Assembly: GCA_947561395.2 (NCBI GenBank)
Contig: OX387194.1
Span: 21,872,048-21,936,047, forward strand
From: Buxus sempervirens
Lineage: Eukaryota > Streptophyta > Magnoliopsida > Buxales > Buxaceae
Direction: 5' to 3'
DNA: 64,000 nt
Below, in pieces: positions 1-12,825 of the stretch. Every line of letters begins with the position of its first letter. Positions within the stretch are counted from its first letter, which is position 1. The position numbers and the translations under genes were made by a program. Below the pieces are notes generated by a model that was not told the origin of the DNA, ran no database searches, and saw nothing but the letters and a program-made list of their open reading frames with translations.

Positions 1-58
1 AATAGAATTATGTATTAGCTAAAACTAAAGTTTTTGGATAGAGTGCTGAACTTGTCCA

Positions 59-109
<51 letters not shown>

Positions 110-1656
110 TGAAAAACCTTTGTTTGGAAAAATACTTAGAAGGAGAATTGGGAGTGGAAAAAGAGAAAGGAAGTGAATAAGAAGGTGCCGAAATTAATAT
201 ATAAATGAAGGGTTAAACTATGAAAATTGGTGGATGCTTGATATACGATATAAAGGCTTTGGAACAAAGGAATACTAAAGTAAGTTTTATATGGAAGTTA
301 TTTGTAGATTCAGATTTTATTTGAAAAATTCTTGAAGAAATGTTAGAGAAAAACCACAGCAGTTAAGTTAGTCTAAAAAGTGGAAACCAATGTGGAGTTT
401 TTAAATGAAATAATAGTATTAAGGAAGAAATTGAGGATTTAGGCTAAAATAAGAGGGATATGAGTATAAATTCTTCACGTAGGCTACTGTTTGGGATTTA
501 AGCAAGTAATACAAATCTAATTTCAGTAATAGAAATTAATTCTGAGATTTTACACTCAAAGTTACCGGTTTAACCGAAATTCGACAGTTTTACTAAATTT
601 AAGATTATAAAAGGATTTTTATGCAATACTATGGAAAAAGGGTTTTAAACAAAATATTTTGGTTTAAATGGATTATTCGGATTTTCCCATATACTTGGAG
701 GATAGTTTTATTGTTTCTGATGAGATGATGATTATTTTACCTTCGTGTATCTCGGAGATGGCCCATGTATCTCGAGATGTTGTTGCCTCTGTGTATCTCG
801 GAGATGCCCCGTGTAGCTCGGGATGATATGATTAGATTGAGATGGGTTGTGCTTACTGGATTTTTCTGTTGGTTTTGTTTTAGAGTTTAGTGGGCATAGC
901 TCGATATGGATCCATGTTAGGAGCTAGATAGTAGGAAGGATTGTCCTTTGCTAGTCGTAACACTTTGTTCACGTACGCGTTCCATCGTGTATCTCGATGA
1001 GGCCTTCACTGTATCTGGTTGGCTGCGGCTATGTTTGGGATAGTATATGCCAACCCATTACTGTATCTGAATGGGTTCTCCTGCAATAAGTCGATGACCG
1101 TGTAGCTCGGCTTCGCTCATAAGCCGAGAGGTGGCATAGTGAGCATGGTCTTACACTAGTTAAAGGCAGTCTTATTTCATGAGTTCTGCGGCGACTTATC
1201 AACTGTTGTTTTGATGACACAGATATGTTTGTTATAATGGATTATTCTTGTTATATCACACTGATCAATGGTTTACTGTTGAATTACTCGGATTATTCGG
1301 AACTGAGGTGTTATCGCTACTGTTGCATGATTTACAACTGTATCATATTTTAGAAATGATAAATTGTATTTGAGCATGCATGTGCTGCTTACTGGGATAT
1401 TCGTATCTCATTACGTTTTGTTTTGTTTTGATTTAGTTTCTGGTAAGGACGGCACCAGCGGGTATATGCTTGGTTCATGTGAGTTAACATTGATTATAGT
1501 ATTTTATTGTTGAGCTTGGGTTATAGTGCACTCTGATTTTCTAGTTTTTGATTTATTCATGTTTTCCTTCACTCTGATATTGCTATCCTGGGTTATATAC
1601 TAACCTTCGGAGATAAGTTACGGTTTCTCTACGTAACTTGTATCCGGGGCGTTACA
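1..1656 (+). repeat. LTR-like repeat, family T, copy 1 (starts before window)
   Basis: This is the first of three abutting copies of one long repeat. It ends in GGGGCGTTACA, the mirror of the TGTAACGCCCC-type start expected for the family, so it looks like LTR-derived sequence. No coding potential is seen. It has a run of short motifs based on GTGTATCTCGG between about 740 and 1110, and a block near 880-930 (GGGCATAGCTCGATATGGATCC) that recurs in copy 2 and, inverted, near 60.3 kb. Family assignment beyond LTR-like repeat is inference. Confidence 0.6.
61..106. repeat. (AT)n microsatellite
   Basis: An uninterrupted AT dinucleotide run of about 45 bp lies inside copy 1 of the family-T repeat. 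Confidence 0.95.
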
Positions 1657-3353
1657 GAAAATTCGTGCATAGGGCTGGAAAAATAGAAAAATAATAAGAG
1701 ACTTTGATCTTTGGATGAAAAGCTTGATTTTAATGATTAGATTTGTTAGTAATTGTTTTAGAATGGTTTAGGATGTATATAGAATGATTTTAGATGTATT
1801 AGAAGTGATCTTGAATGATGGAAATAATTTTTAGAAAAAGAAATAGAAAATTCACAAAATTTCATAAAACCCAGATTTTCACGATTTTATACGGACGCTT
1901 GCAATCACACTCGAGCGCCATTGAAGGCGGCCCCACCTGTGTTTTTTTTAAATTTCAAACCCTAGAATTGTCAATTTTTGTAAACTGAGCGCTCGGGAGA
2001 ACGCTCGAGTGTCATCCCAAGCAGCCAATTTCTGGAAAGTTAATTTTTCTCGAGCGCTTGCAATAGCACCCGACAACGCTTGAGCGCTCACTGATAGATT
2101 CTTGGAATTTTTCCTTTTGACCTAGTTTTTTATTATAAAATTGTTTTTATTTAATTCCAACTCATGTACCAATAAGATTAGGGTATTTTGAGAGTGTTTG
2201 CACTGGCCAATAATTTATTTGGATTTTTATAAAGAAGTTGGGTACATTCTACTAAAGTGACTTTTATTTGAGTTTATCATTCCAAATCGTTTTCTTTTCA
2301 AATTTTTTTGATTTTATTGGTTCCTACACTTGTATTTAACCTACCTAATGATGTTTCTAGAGTTGTTATGACAGAATTGTTATTATTTTCCTTGGTGTAC
2401 CTCAGAATAGTTATTCTCACTCATATAGCTTGGGTTTGAGACTTGGATTTCCTCCATGTATCTTGGAGTTAACTTGTGGATTATTGATGATGTTTTTGTT
2501 ATCTAAAATAATTTATTTGAGTATTTGTTTGCCTTGTGTCTAGCGGGCATAACTTGTTATGAATCCATAGTTTAACCAGATAGTGAAGTGAGTCGTTCTT
2601 TGTTTAGTTAACCCTATGGTCCATTTATGCATTTTGGTCCGTGTATCTCGGCAATCCTCTTCCTTTATCCGTATATCTCGGTGGGAAGTTGGAACTCACA
2701 ACAATCATATTCCTTTATTCGTGTATCTCAATGGGAAGTTTGGTTGTACATGCCAAATTGTGTGGTGTGCTGATTGATTGTATTATTAGTTTTACTTTGA
2801 AATTATGTGGTTTGGATTCATGTTATATTATTCTCGGATATTTGGCATTTGGATTTATTGTTGAAACCTCATGAAAAATGATTTCAAACTATATAAACCG
2901 TTTTCTTTCATGCAAGTTACCGCTTGCTGAGATTTTATATCTCACCCTTGTTTTAAATATTTGTTTTCAAGTACTCTTGGAGAGAACGTGCAAGTTGGGG
3001 TAGATAATACAAAAGGTACAGCAAAGGACCTTCAATGAGCATTTTATAACTTACTAGTTTATTTTATATTTTGTTAGGAGCTTTGTTTAAGATTTATTTC
3101 TTTTATGATAGGTTTTGAGAAGTGTTTAGAATAGGTATTTGCCTTTATAAATTTCAGATTTGATGTATTGGAGTTAAGAAGTTTATTTGAGAATTATTAG
3201 CACTTTTATTTTAAATTAATGAGGGAGTTGTTTAATTTTTGGCGTACTCTGATTTACCTTTATCCATTTATGCTCTCGTTCTTAATTGCTTTATTATCAT
3301 TCAAGTAATGCATTGATCTGTTGAAAAAAAAAACTATAGAATCCGAGGCATTA
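1657..3353 (+). repeat. LTR-like repeat, family T, copy 2
   Basis: The copy follows directly on the GTTACA end of copy 1 and itself ends in GAGGCATTACA. In order it has the GCGCTCGAGCGC-rich block (about 1900-2100), a block starting CAACTCATGTACCAATAAG (2160), a TTCCTACACTTGTA block (2320), GTATATCTCGG motifs (2640-2740) and the terminal block. The same order, inverted, is seen at 59351-61936, which has a full start and a target-site duplication. Copy 2 lacks the expected TGTAAC start, so it is probably truncated at its 5' end. Confidence 0.65.
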
Positions 3354-5017
3354 CAGTTGAGGACCGCTTGAGCAGTCTCTCAAGCATCGATTAAAATGTT
3401 CATATCTAAAACAAAATAGTTCGTAAAAGAGGCGCTCAACCTTGAACGCTCGAGTGACCCTGTCGAGCACCCATCTCTAATTCTTCCACATTTGAGTTTT
3501 GAGTTAACTTTCGACTTTAGATTTATTTCTAAGCAAATCCAACTTATGTATAAACAATATTTAGGTATCTAGAAATGATTTCCAATGACCGATTGAATTT
3601 ATTGAATTAATTTAGAAGTTTGGGTACATTCTACTAACATAGGTTTTTGAGAGACTTTTGGTTCCAAATCATTATAGAATGAGTTTATTTTGATTCTATC
3701 ACTTGTAACATTTATTTGAGATCATTTCTAAGGTGATTCTAAAGGCCAATTATATATTTGAGCTTATAGCAAATACTTGTTCACCTATTCCTCCAAATTA
3801 GCTCATCTTGGGTATTAAAATGGATTTTATGGTTTCACTCTAACTTGTAAGGATTCTAAGTGTTTCTACTCATATAATCCTCATACTTAATCATGAATTA
3901 AGTAAATAAACCTCTGAGAATACAATTCTAATCAGATTTGAGAAATTAGTGTTTTGAGCTCTATTTTGTATTGCTTTGGTTTGATTTAGACTTGATTGGA
4001 AAACTTGCACTGGTTTTGGTGAATTGTAAGTTAATCTACAGATTTGGATTATTTGTTTTATCTCATGATTGAGTTGATATAAATATTATTTTGGCTATTG
4101 AATTCATCTTGAAGAAATGTATTTGAGATCCTCCATGATGGAGTGGATTTGGTCATGATTGGCCCATGATTATATGTTGAGCACACTAGCTTACATATTA
4201 GTTTTGTTTTAAACTATTTTAGTCTAGCTTGTCTTGGATCCATTGCTTAAGCTTAGTAATGTAATGTGTTGACTTTATTGATGTAATTACATTGCCATGA
4301 GTGTTGCCACGACCGGTGTAGAGCAGCACCAAAACCCTAAGTAGGCCGGTGTTGTCAATGCTAAAATCCGAAGTAGGCCGAATTATATATATGGTGGTGT
4401 GGATTTGTCTCTAGCGTGCTAATTACCCAACTAAATTGAACTACATAACATTGGCCCATGATGATATTTAATTTGGTTGAAATATAACTGTTTGGTTTAT
4501 TACTTTGATTTATCGATATTGTTGAGATCATATTGGTTTATTTGGATTATTCGTGGATTGGTATTAACTTTACTATGATCCTTTATCGTGGCATGAATTA
4601 TAAATGTGATAAAATGTTTAAGCATGCATGTGCTACTTGCTCGGATATTTTTATCTCATTCCATTTTGTTTTGTTTTGTTTTCAGCCACTCTTGGAGAGG
4701 ACACATCTACGAGGATAGAGCTGGAGGATTTATATAGGGAGGAGGATTATTATCATCCTTACACATAGTAGATTTATGTTGATTGCTTGATAGTATCATT
4801 TGTATTGGGGATAATTGTTGGTATCAAACTTGATAGATATATACTTTTACATGGAATGGTTTAACTTTCCCACGCTTTAATAGAAAATTTTAATTTCCAC
4901 ACTCTGATATATGATTCATGAGTATGAATATGAGTTTGATATGAGCAACTTGAACCCGTACATAACATTCCCTGATATGTGTTATAACTTTAATGAATAA
5001 CACGGATCCGGGGCATT
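3354..5017 (+). repeat. LTR-like repeat, family T, copy 3
   Basis: This is the third and more diverged copy, ending in GGATCCGGGGCATTACA. The spacing of the three end motifs is about 1.66-1.70 kb. It shares the polypurine-free, T-rich body and the fragment near 3540-3720 with copies 1 and 2. No ORF of note is present. Confidence 0.6.
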
Positions 5018-8000
5018 ACATAAGTGGCATTTTAAGTTAGTGGTTCTTTCAATTTAGTGACGGATAAGCTGCCACGTCAGTAGTAACAAGGAGTTACCAG
5101 GTTTGGGAGGATGATATTTGGAGCTCTCTCGTGAGTTCTCCCAAGAATACCTTCTGCTATCTGTATATTACACTAGCAAACACCTCATGCAATGCATTCA
5201 ATCATAGACATTACATGTTTAACGTTTAAATCATATCATATTTATCAAGATTAATCATGGTTCATTAAAGAAATTGTAAAAAAGCAAAAGTGAAAAAAAA
5301 ATAACATAGAATCAATAAGAGAAGATACAAGAATGAGACATGGCACAGAAACAAACACTTAGCATAAGGGAAATTGGGATAGCCTTACATTTCCACAAAG
5401 ATAAGACCTAGTGAAAAGATTTCAAAATAAAAATAAACTAAGAAGAACATTGGTGACAGAAAATTTTATATGTCAAATATAACTTAGCCATATCATATTT
5501 GTCATCCAATAGATGTTCAACTTATCTCATACATAATGACAAGAAAAAGAAAAATTAAATATATAAATGGGTTTGTTGAATGAAATGAAAATCTTTTTCC
5601 CAACTTGAAATAAGTTAAACATCTTCACAAGAAGGAGAATGTCGCTATCAATTATGGCAAAACCCAATCATTATAGGATTCTTGAACTCATCAATAGAGT
5701 TACTTTTCGTAGTGTTCTCATTAATATCATCACGTACTCGGTAGTAGAATTAATTTGTAATTCAATTTTCCGAGTAGGAGGTTTTTCACTTCAAAACAAC
5801 TAAAAGAAATAGAAATAAGACAAGAATGCTTTTCAAATGTTCGGTAACAAAAAATCCTTTTCACAATCATCAAACAAGCTACCTGTCTTTTTTCTGTAAA
5901 ATATATATATATTTCAATGATCCATTAATCATAAGTTGTGAAGTCGTTAAAGATCCATTAGGATCATCATAAACTTTACCACAGAAAGAAACAAGATTTA
6001 GGTGATGCAAGGAACCTATATCAAAGCTTCCTTCTAGAGATCTACTATCTATCACGGATAAAATATAAAGAATCAGCTATCACACAATGCAAATAAAATG
6101 CATTAAAAATCTATAATAGCACCTGTAACTTTGAAATAAATTAAGAAGTCAATAATAGTCGGATCCAAGGAATATGAATGTATGAATTATTAAAACCCAT
6201 ATTACAAGAGAAAAGGTTTGTAGTGAAGAGTAAAAGCTAAAGGTTGGTTTATGAATCTAAAGAGGTAAAAATTTGCTTCTAGCTTTCTAGATTGCAGATT
6301 GCTAAGTTTTTTGTGTTCAATTGGTGAATCATCAGACTAAAGTAGAAAAACTATCATATGTAGGAAAACCAGATAAATAAAGTTCAAACTGACCAAAAAC
6401 TTGTTAAGGTAATTTTTTGTAAGTTCTTTTATAAATTATTAATATTATGAATTGATCTTACTAAAATCACTATCCATAGTTTGAACCCACCTCAATATTT
6501 TTTTCATGATTTATCATTCATTTAATAAGTTAACATCTGATCTCCAACATTAGTTCATATTTTCATTATACTAACAGTATAATTAAAATTTTTAGAACTA
6601 CCTTCCAAGTCAATTTAATGATTTAAAGTATTATAACCTACCAAATTGAAGTGCTCAACCTATACACAGTAGTTTACTGGAGGATAAAAATCCCAATTGC
6701 TTAAACAGATTTTGAATTATTTGAAAGTTTTAAACAATAGTCCTAGGGTTTTTTGTTTAGAAATCTTATCTATTAATTGGGCTTGATGAATCTTATTTCT
6801 TTATACAGTTAAATTAAAAGTCAACTTCTTTTTCAGACACTTACAAAGATTATTGGTTAGCAGAAGTTCCCCTTTTTCCCTAGATGAGGTGAAGTCCATG
6901 TTGAGTCTATATAAATTTATTGAACCAAAAATCTGTAGATTATCTAGTATACACAAGCCGCATATGCGGAAACTATAGTAAAAAACAAAGAAAAACAAAT
7001 AAATATGAACTAAAACTTTGTAAAGTACCCCGTGCCCACAACCTACATGGAGTAGGAATTCATTAATAGATGAAATATGCTAGATATGGCTTTTCAAAAT
7101 CCTAGTCAATGAGATCCCCTCCAATGTAGGGATCAGATTATATGGTGACCAGTTGATGGGGAAAACTGTAATAATTGCAGATTTCATTGTTAGCAAAGGC
7201 ATGGGGGTAATGGTATAAGTGACTATGTTTATCCAATAACAGTTCTAACGGTTGAGTAAAAGATAGATTCTAGTTTTGTTGGACGTCAACTCTCAGTTAA
7301 GTTAAAAAATTTAAGATTATCTTTCTACCATTATAAGAGAACTTTGATTAATCGATGGAGAAAATCAAACACATCATGGGCAGTTATCTATATGCCTAAA
7401 GCCAAGTTTCATTCAAAAATTTCAACAAACACGTTATTTGCAAGATTTTTCAACTACATGTTATCAATTTGGAAAAATAGAAGTGCCAGTGTTTGTATAG
7501 GCTTCCACCAATTTTAACGAAAGCCGCAGAATCATGTCATTCACTCAGCTTAACCAAAGTCCAACTTGAGTCACAAATCTCAGACAAAGGATACGTTTCC
7601 CCGCGAGGAAATTATAGCGAATTGAGTGATTAAGAAAAAGAATGCCTTGATTCGTTCCAATATGCAGCAATTTCAAATTTTGCCAAAATTGAAGTTGCAT
7701 TCAGTGACCGAGAAATACTAACCCCATCATAGAACTGCAATCACCACATGCAATGCCAAATCATTATCAGGTTAAAAACAGACGACAACAACAACAATCC
7801 AGTGACCATCCACAAGCTCTGAAATAAGAAAAAAGATATTAGAGATCAGAAATACTAACATCACGTCTCATCTGGTTGAGGCCACCATGGCAATCCACTT
7901 AGATATATCTATTACTATCCTTCGACAAAGCCGTTTGTATGCTCTTCCCCTTGAATTGGCTTCCATTATGAGAAGATAGATGGTAAGACTCTCCATGTTC

Positions 8001-8056
8001 GACCACTTCGTCTTCCGCCATTTCCATTTCCAAGCAGGCAGCCACGTCAGACGATG
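5018..8056. other. non-coding AT-rich stretch with relics
   Basis: No convincing gene is seen. The stretch holds a short receptor-kinase-like relic (5890-6035, minus), a segment at 5075-5160 resembling the exon-like segment at 8035-8061 plus 13149-13200, and otherwise AT-rich sequence. The ORFs here are short and have no recognisable motif. Confidence 0.5.
5890..6035 (-). pseudogene. possible receptor-like kinase fragment
   Basis: The minus strand reads about 47 codons containing IGSLHHLNLVSFCG followed by LMINGSLKYIYI. Plant receptor-like kinases of the Lr10/lectin-kinase type have a similar order in the N-lobe (a TIG-x-HH-x-N-V-x-L-x-G stretch, then YEFMPNGSL-like residues). No flanking kinase motifs (glycine loop, HRD, DFG) can be read nearby, so this is at most a relic. 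Chance similarity of a short A/T-rich reading frame is the main alternative. Confidence 0.3.
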
Positions 8057-8061
8057 GTGTG
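7899..8061 (-). pseudogene. C-terminal exon-like ORF, separated from its 5' part by the gypsy element
   Basis: On the minus strand an open frame enters at 8061, reads SSDVAACLEMEMAEDEVVEH and continues to a TAA at 7899-7901. Removing the Ty3/gypsy insertion and one copy of its 5-bp target duplication continues the same frame into 13149-13200 (reading ESSKPPSLNPGSSTP), just after an AG acceptor-like site. I do not recognise the protein. It could be the last exon of a host gene cut by the retrotransposon, or a chance ORF. A diverged second copy of the upstream part lies at 5075-5160, without the same stop. Confidence 0.35.
8057..8061. repeat. 5-bp target-site duplication (left)
   Basis: GTGTG stands directly outside both ends of the gypsy element (8057-8061 and 13144-13148). 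This fixes its borders and shows one integration event. Confidence 0.9.
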
Positions 8062-8379
8062 TGTTAGGATCAAACCTAAGCTCAAGAAGAATGAAGAAAA
8101 ATCAACGAGATTGCTGGCTCGTTACCACTAATACTATTCTCAGATTCAAATCTTGATAATCCTTCAATTACATCAGCCCTATTTATCTTGCTAGAAGTAC
8201 TTCAATCAAGGAACTAATTCCTCAACCGTTACAAAGAATCAATGCTACCAGTGGTTACAAATCTAATTAAAGATAGAGATTCAAATAAAGAAATAACTAA
8301 AGGAAGAAAGCCCCTTTATTACGGAGTGAATGATGCTGAATGAATTAGGACCGTCTCTGTTAGGTAACGTATCCTAACA
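8062..8379 (-). repeat. 3' LTR of the gypsy element
   Basis: 318 bp, TG...CA ends (read on the minus strand), about 99% identical to the 5' LTR at 12826-13143. Confidence 0.95.
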
Positions 8380-8397
8380 TTCCACCCCCCCCCCTAT
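8380..8397 (-). other. polypurine tract of the gypsy element
   Basis: The run of C on the plus strand is a G-rich purine tract on the element's own strand. It lies just upstream of the 3' LTR, where plus-strand DNA synthesis is primed. Confidence 0.85.
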
Positions 8398-8410
8398 AGA
8401 CGGCATGTCC

Positions 8411-11400
8411 TCATGCCGCAAAAGCTGGAAATCTCTCTCGAATCGCAGTTGCATCTTCCCAAGTAGCATCTTTTGCGGGAAGACCCTCCCATTGGATTAG
8501 TAGTCGTGTGACAGCCCGATTATTTTGTTTGACTAATCCCCGATCGAGTACCTTGGCCAGAACCCACGAGATCGTCCCTGTATCTGAAATTGGTGGCAAT
8601 GTGGGCAATGAGTGAGCCTGTTGGCCAAGCTTTGGCTTCAGTAGGGAAACGTGGAAAACCGGATGGAGCTTGGAACCGACTGGTAAATTCAATTTATAAG
8701 CAACTTGGCCAACTTTTTCAATAATTTGAAATGGGCCATAAAATCGTGGGGCCAATTTGTTGCAACTTCGATGCACCACTGATTGTTGGTGGTAAGGTTG
8801 TAAGCGGAGATAAACCCATTCGCCCACTTCAAATGTACGCTCAATACAATGTCAATCGGCAAAAAATTTCATGCGAGCTTGAGCCACCGATAGGTTGTCT
8901 TTAAGAAGACGAAGTGAACTGTCCCGATCCTTGAGAGCTAGATCAACTGCATGGACGCTTGTTGATCCCGGCATATAGGTAGCGATGGTTGGTGGTGGTC
9001 GACCATACAATGCTTCAAAAGGAGACATTTTGATGGTTGCTTGAAAGGTTGTATTGTACCACCATTCTGCCCAAGGTAACCATTGATTCCAGCTTGAAGG
9101 TTTGTCACCTGTAAAGCAACGCAAGTAGTTTTCCAATGTGCGGTTGAAAACTTCCGTTTGGCCATCCGTTTGAGGATGGTATGCTGAGCTTCGACAAAGT
9201 TGAGTGCCTTGTATGTGGAAGAAAGCATCCCAAAATTGACTTACAAAAATGGGGTCTCTATCGCTTATGATTGAGCGAGGCATCCCGTGCAATTTGAATA
9301 TGTCTCGAACAAAGACCTCGGCAATGTGAGCTGCTGAATAGGGATGTGCGATAGCAATGAAATGCCCATATTTCGTTAACCGATCAACCACTACCAGAAT
9401 AGTATTTTTGGAGTTGGAGACCGGTAGGCCTTCGATGAAATCGAGTGAAATATCCATCCATATGTCTTGTGGTACTGGAAGTGGTTGAAGCAGACCAGGT
9501 GGTGAGATGGCTTCATATTTGTTGCGCTGACAAGTATCGCATTCAGCTACAAATCGTTTAACATCTCGACACATGCTTGGCCACATGAAGTTGCAAGAGA
9601 GACGTTTAAACGTTCGTAGATAACCCGAATGACCAGCCGCTGGTGTTGCATGGAACTCATGGAGGAGTTTCTCACGCCATGGGGATGATGCAGGCACCAT
9701 GTATCCACCTTTATACTTCAACATGCCACCATGAAGAGAATAATGAATTGGTCGTACCTGATTGTTCTGGATTTGCTGAATCAAGGAGGAAAGCTCTGGA
9801 TCAGCATAACAGGCCTTCTTAATGTCATCGAGAGCCGAAAAAATTGGTCCTGACAGAGCCATTAACGATGCTTCCTCATGCTGTCTTGATAAGGCATCAG
9901 CTACAGTATTTTGGGTGCCTTTTCGATATTCAATCTTGTAGTCATATCCCAAAAACTTTATCAGCCATTTGTGTTGGTCTGGTGTAGAGATACGTTGATC
10001 CAGAAAATATTGGAGTGTGCGATGATCTGTTAGAATTTTGAAGTGATGACCCAACAAGTAAGGTTGCCACTTTTGTACCGCATATATTACCGCTAGCATC
10101 TCTTTGTCGTAAACTGATAATGTGAGGTTCCTGCCCAAAAGAGCTTTACTAAGGAAAGCAATGGAGCGTCCGTCTTGAGATAATACAGCACCAATGCCTG
10201 AGCCGGATGCATCACACTCCACTGTGAATGGTATAGAGAAGTTTGGCAAAGCAAGAACGGGAGTGGATGACATTGCCGATTTTAATAGATTGAAAGCATC
10301 TTCTGATTCTGTGGACCAACTGAATGCATTCTTTTTTAGCATATCGGTGTGTGGCTTGGAGATGCGACCGTAGTTGTTAACAAACTTACGGTAATAGCCT
10401 GCAAGGCCCAAGAAGCCCCGTAACTGCTTGATTGAGGTGGGTTTAGGCCATTGTTTGATGCACTCAACCTTCGCTGGATCAACTGCCACTCCTTGATCTG
10501 AAATGATGTGCCCCAGATATTCTAGTGATTGGCACGCAAACGAGCACTTGGACCGCTTCACCGACAGTTGGTTATGCCAGAGTAAATCAAAGACCATTTG
10601 CAGATGTTGAATATGATCCGATAATGAATGGCTATAAATAAGTATATCATCAAAGAACACTAGTACGAACCTCTGCAAGTACGGGCGAAATATATCATTC
10701 ATGAGGGACTGAAATGTCGACGGTGCATTTGATAATCCGAACGGCATAACTAAGAATTCATAATGGCCTTCGTGAGTACGAAATGCAGTCTTTGGAATGT
10801 CGTTCTCTTGAATTCTGATTTGGTGGTATCCAGATCGAAGGTCGAGCTTTGAAAAGATTGAAGCGCCATGCAACTCATCAAGAAGTTCGTCAATAATGGG
10901 GATCGGAAAGCGATCCTTTATTGTGACGGCGTTCAATGCTCGATAATCTACACACATGCGCCAACTGCCATCTTTTTTTTTGACGAGTAAGACCGGAGAT
11001 GAGTATGGGCTTACGCTAGATCGTATCATACCGGTGTCCAGCATTTCTCAGATGATGCGTTCAATTTCCGATTTCTGAAAATGAGGATAGCGGTATGGCC
11101 GTACATTGACCGGCGATGTCCCCGATACCAATGGTATATGGTGATCATGCCGGTGTGTTGGTGGAAGGTCCGACTTAGCTTCAAAGATATCCCCATAATC
11201 ATTGAGTAATCTCTGAATCTCAGGTGCAAGAGATGAGGATGATGAGGTGGCGGAGATGTGCAACAATTGAGCAATGACGCCTCCCTTTTCTTGATATAAA
11301 AACCTTGTCATCATGTGACATTCTGCCACTTCTGTAGTGGTGTCACTTTGGCCTTGTATTCTGTATGTATGCCCATCAACAGTAAAGGACATGTACATGG

Positions 11401-11845
11401 CACTAAAGTTCCACAATATGTCGCCCAATAATCTCAGCCATTTTGCCCCCAAAACAATATCACAACCACTGACAGCCAACAATAAAAAATCAGTAGTAAA
11501 GCAGTAGTCTTGGAGTTGAAGTGCCATACCTCGAACCGAACCCTTGGTGGAGAGGAAAGACCCATCAGCCACCAATACACGGGCGGAATCACACGGTTGA
11601 ACTCGACATCCTAGTCTTTTTGCAAACATAGGATTCAAGAAATTATGGGTGGACCCAGAGTCCACAAGTACCGTTACCTTCATCTTACTGATCAACCCTT
11701 GTAGACGCATGGTTTCAAGTTTGAGAGAACCTGTGAGCGCATGTATGGAGATTGTAGGTTCGTTTGCCTGTTCAGGTACAAGTTCTGATTGATCTTGGTG
11801 TGGATCCGCCTCTTCCTCGGCCACCCAGTCACCTTCCATAAGCAA
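8411..11845 (-). pseudogene. gypsy pol region: protease, RT, RNase H, integrase, chromodomain
   Basis: Read on the minus strand, domains appear in order. The retropepsin motif VDSGSTHNF is near 11.65 kb. RT motifs follow (GSWRMCVDYRALN near 10.97 kb; FVLVFFDDILIYS near 10.65 kb), then RNase H with TVECDASGSGIG near 10.2 kb. The integrase zinc-binding part and DDE core come next (LDFIEGLP near 9.45 kb; IISDRDPIF near 9.25 kb). The C-terminal chromodomain-like segment has LIQWEGLPAKDATWED near 8.5 kb. Together these supply maturation, reverse transcription and integration in an intact relative. The region is interrupted and is a fossil. Confidence 0.9.
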
Positions 11846-11953
11846 TAGTTGGGGTCTTTTGCACTTATGTCCTGGGCGAAAGGGCTCATCACATGTGAAA
11901 CATAGATTTTTATCTCGACGTTCTTGTACCTCGGCTGGAGTTAGGTGATGGAT

Positions 11954-12805
11954 CTATGGAAGGGTCGTCTTCGGTGGATGAGTGATACCTGATACAGTGG
12001 TGGCGCTTGTAGTGGAAGATGGAGGCGATCGGTTGTTGGACCATCTCAATGAAGTACGTCGTGATGTTAATTTATCCTCTTGAACTCGAGCTAGACCAAT
12101 TGCTGCTGATAGCGACTTTGGTTGGAAAGCTCTGACCTCAAAGCGAAGCTCATCACGGAGTCCACTGATGAAACACCCCTTGAGTTGTTCGTCACTCCAG
12201 TCATGGGCTCGACATGCCAATCGTTCAAACTCTGTTTGATATTCCTGCACCGATCCTTGTTGCCGGAGTTTAGACAGTGAGCCATGGAAATCATCATAAA
12301 TGGAAGGACCAAAGCGGTTCATGATTGCATCAATAAAGTCTGCCCATGTGATGCTGGTATTCTTAGATTCATACCAATCCATCCATGGTGTTGCATCTCC
12401 TTCCAGATGAAAGGATGCGATCTCCACCTTTTTATCAGCAGGAATTTGATGATAACGAAAGTACCTTTCCGCTCGTGACATCCAATCCAAGGGGTTGGTT
12501 CCGTGAAACTTTAGGAAGTCTAACTTCAGCGATCGCGGAATCATTGGCGGGTTGTTCATCCTTGAAAAAAAATTCTGGTGCTGGGCTAAGGTTGATCCAT
12601 CTTCTTCCGGTCGTGTAGTTCTTGGTGCCTCAGCATGAGATCGTCTGAATTCTTCCATCATGGTTCGTTGGAACTCCGCCTGCTTATCTGCCATTACTCG
12701 TAGGGATTCTTGCAGCTCCTTGATTTGTGAATTAGTTTCCTCCTTGTATACCTGTAAGTCGAACTCCCCACTGGGCAGTTCCTGATTGCGTCTCACCATT
12801 CTCAA
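11954..12805 (-). pseudogene. gypsy gag region
   Basis: A 283-codon frame just inside the 5' LTR carries a predicted coiled-coil N-terminus followed by the retrotransposon gag core (LDFLKFHGTNPLDWMSRAERYF near residue 92), typical of plant chromovirus gag. A zinc-knuckle segment is expected downstream. It belongs to the broken element at 8062-13143. Confidence 0.85.
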
Positions 12806-12811
12806 AACGTA

Positions 12812-12825
12812 GCTTTGATACCAAT
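12812..12825 (-). other. primer binding site of the gypsy element
   Basis: On the minus strand TGGTATCAAAGC lies 3 bases after the 5' LTR. It matches the 3' end of initiator tRNA-Met at all but one position of the usual TGGTATCAGAGC. Confidence 0.85.
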
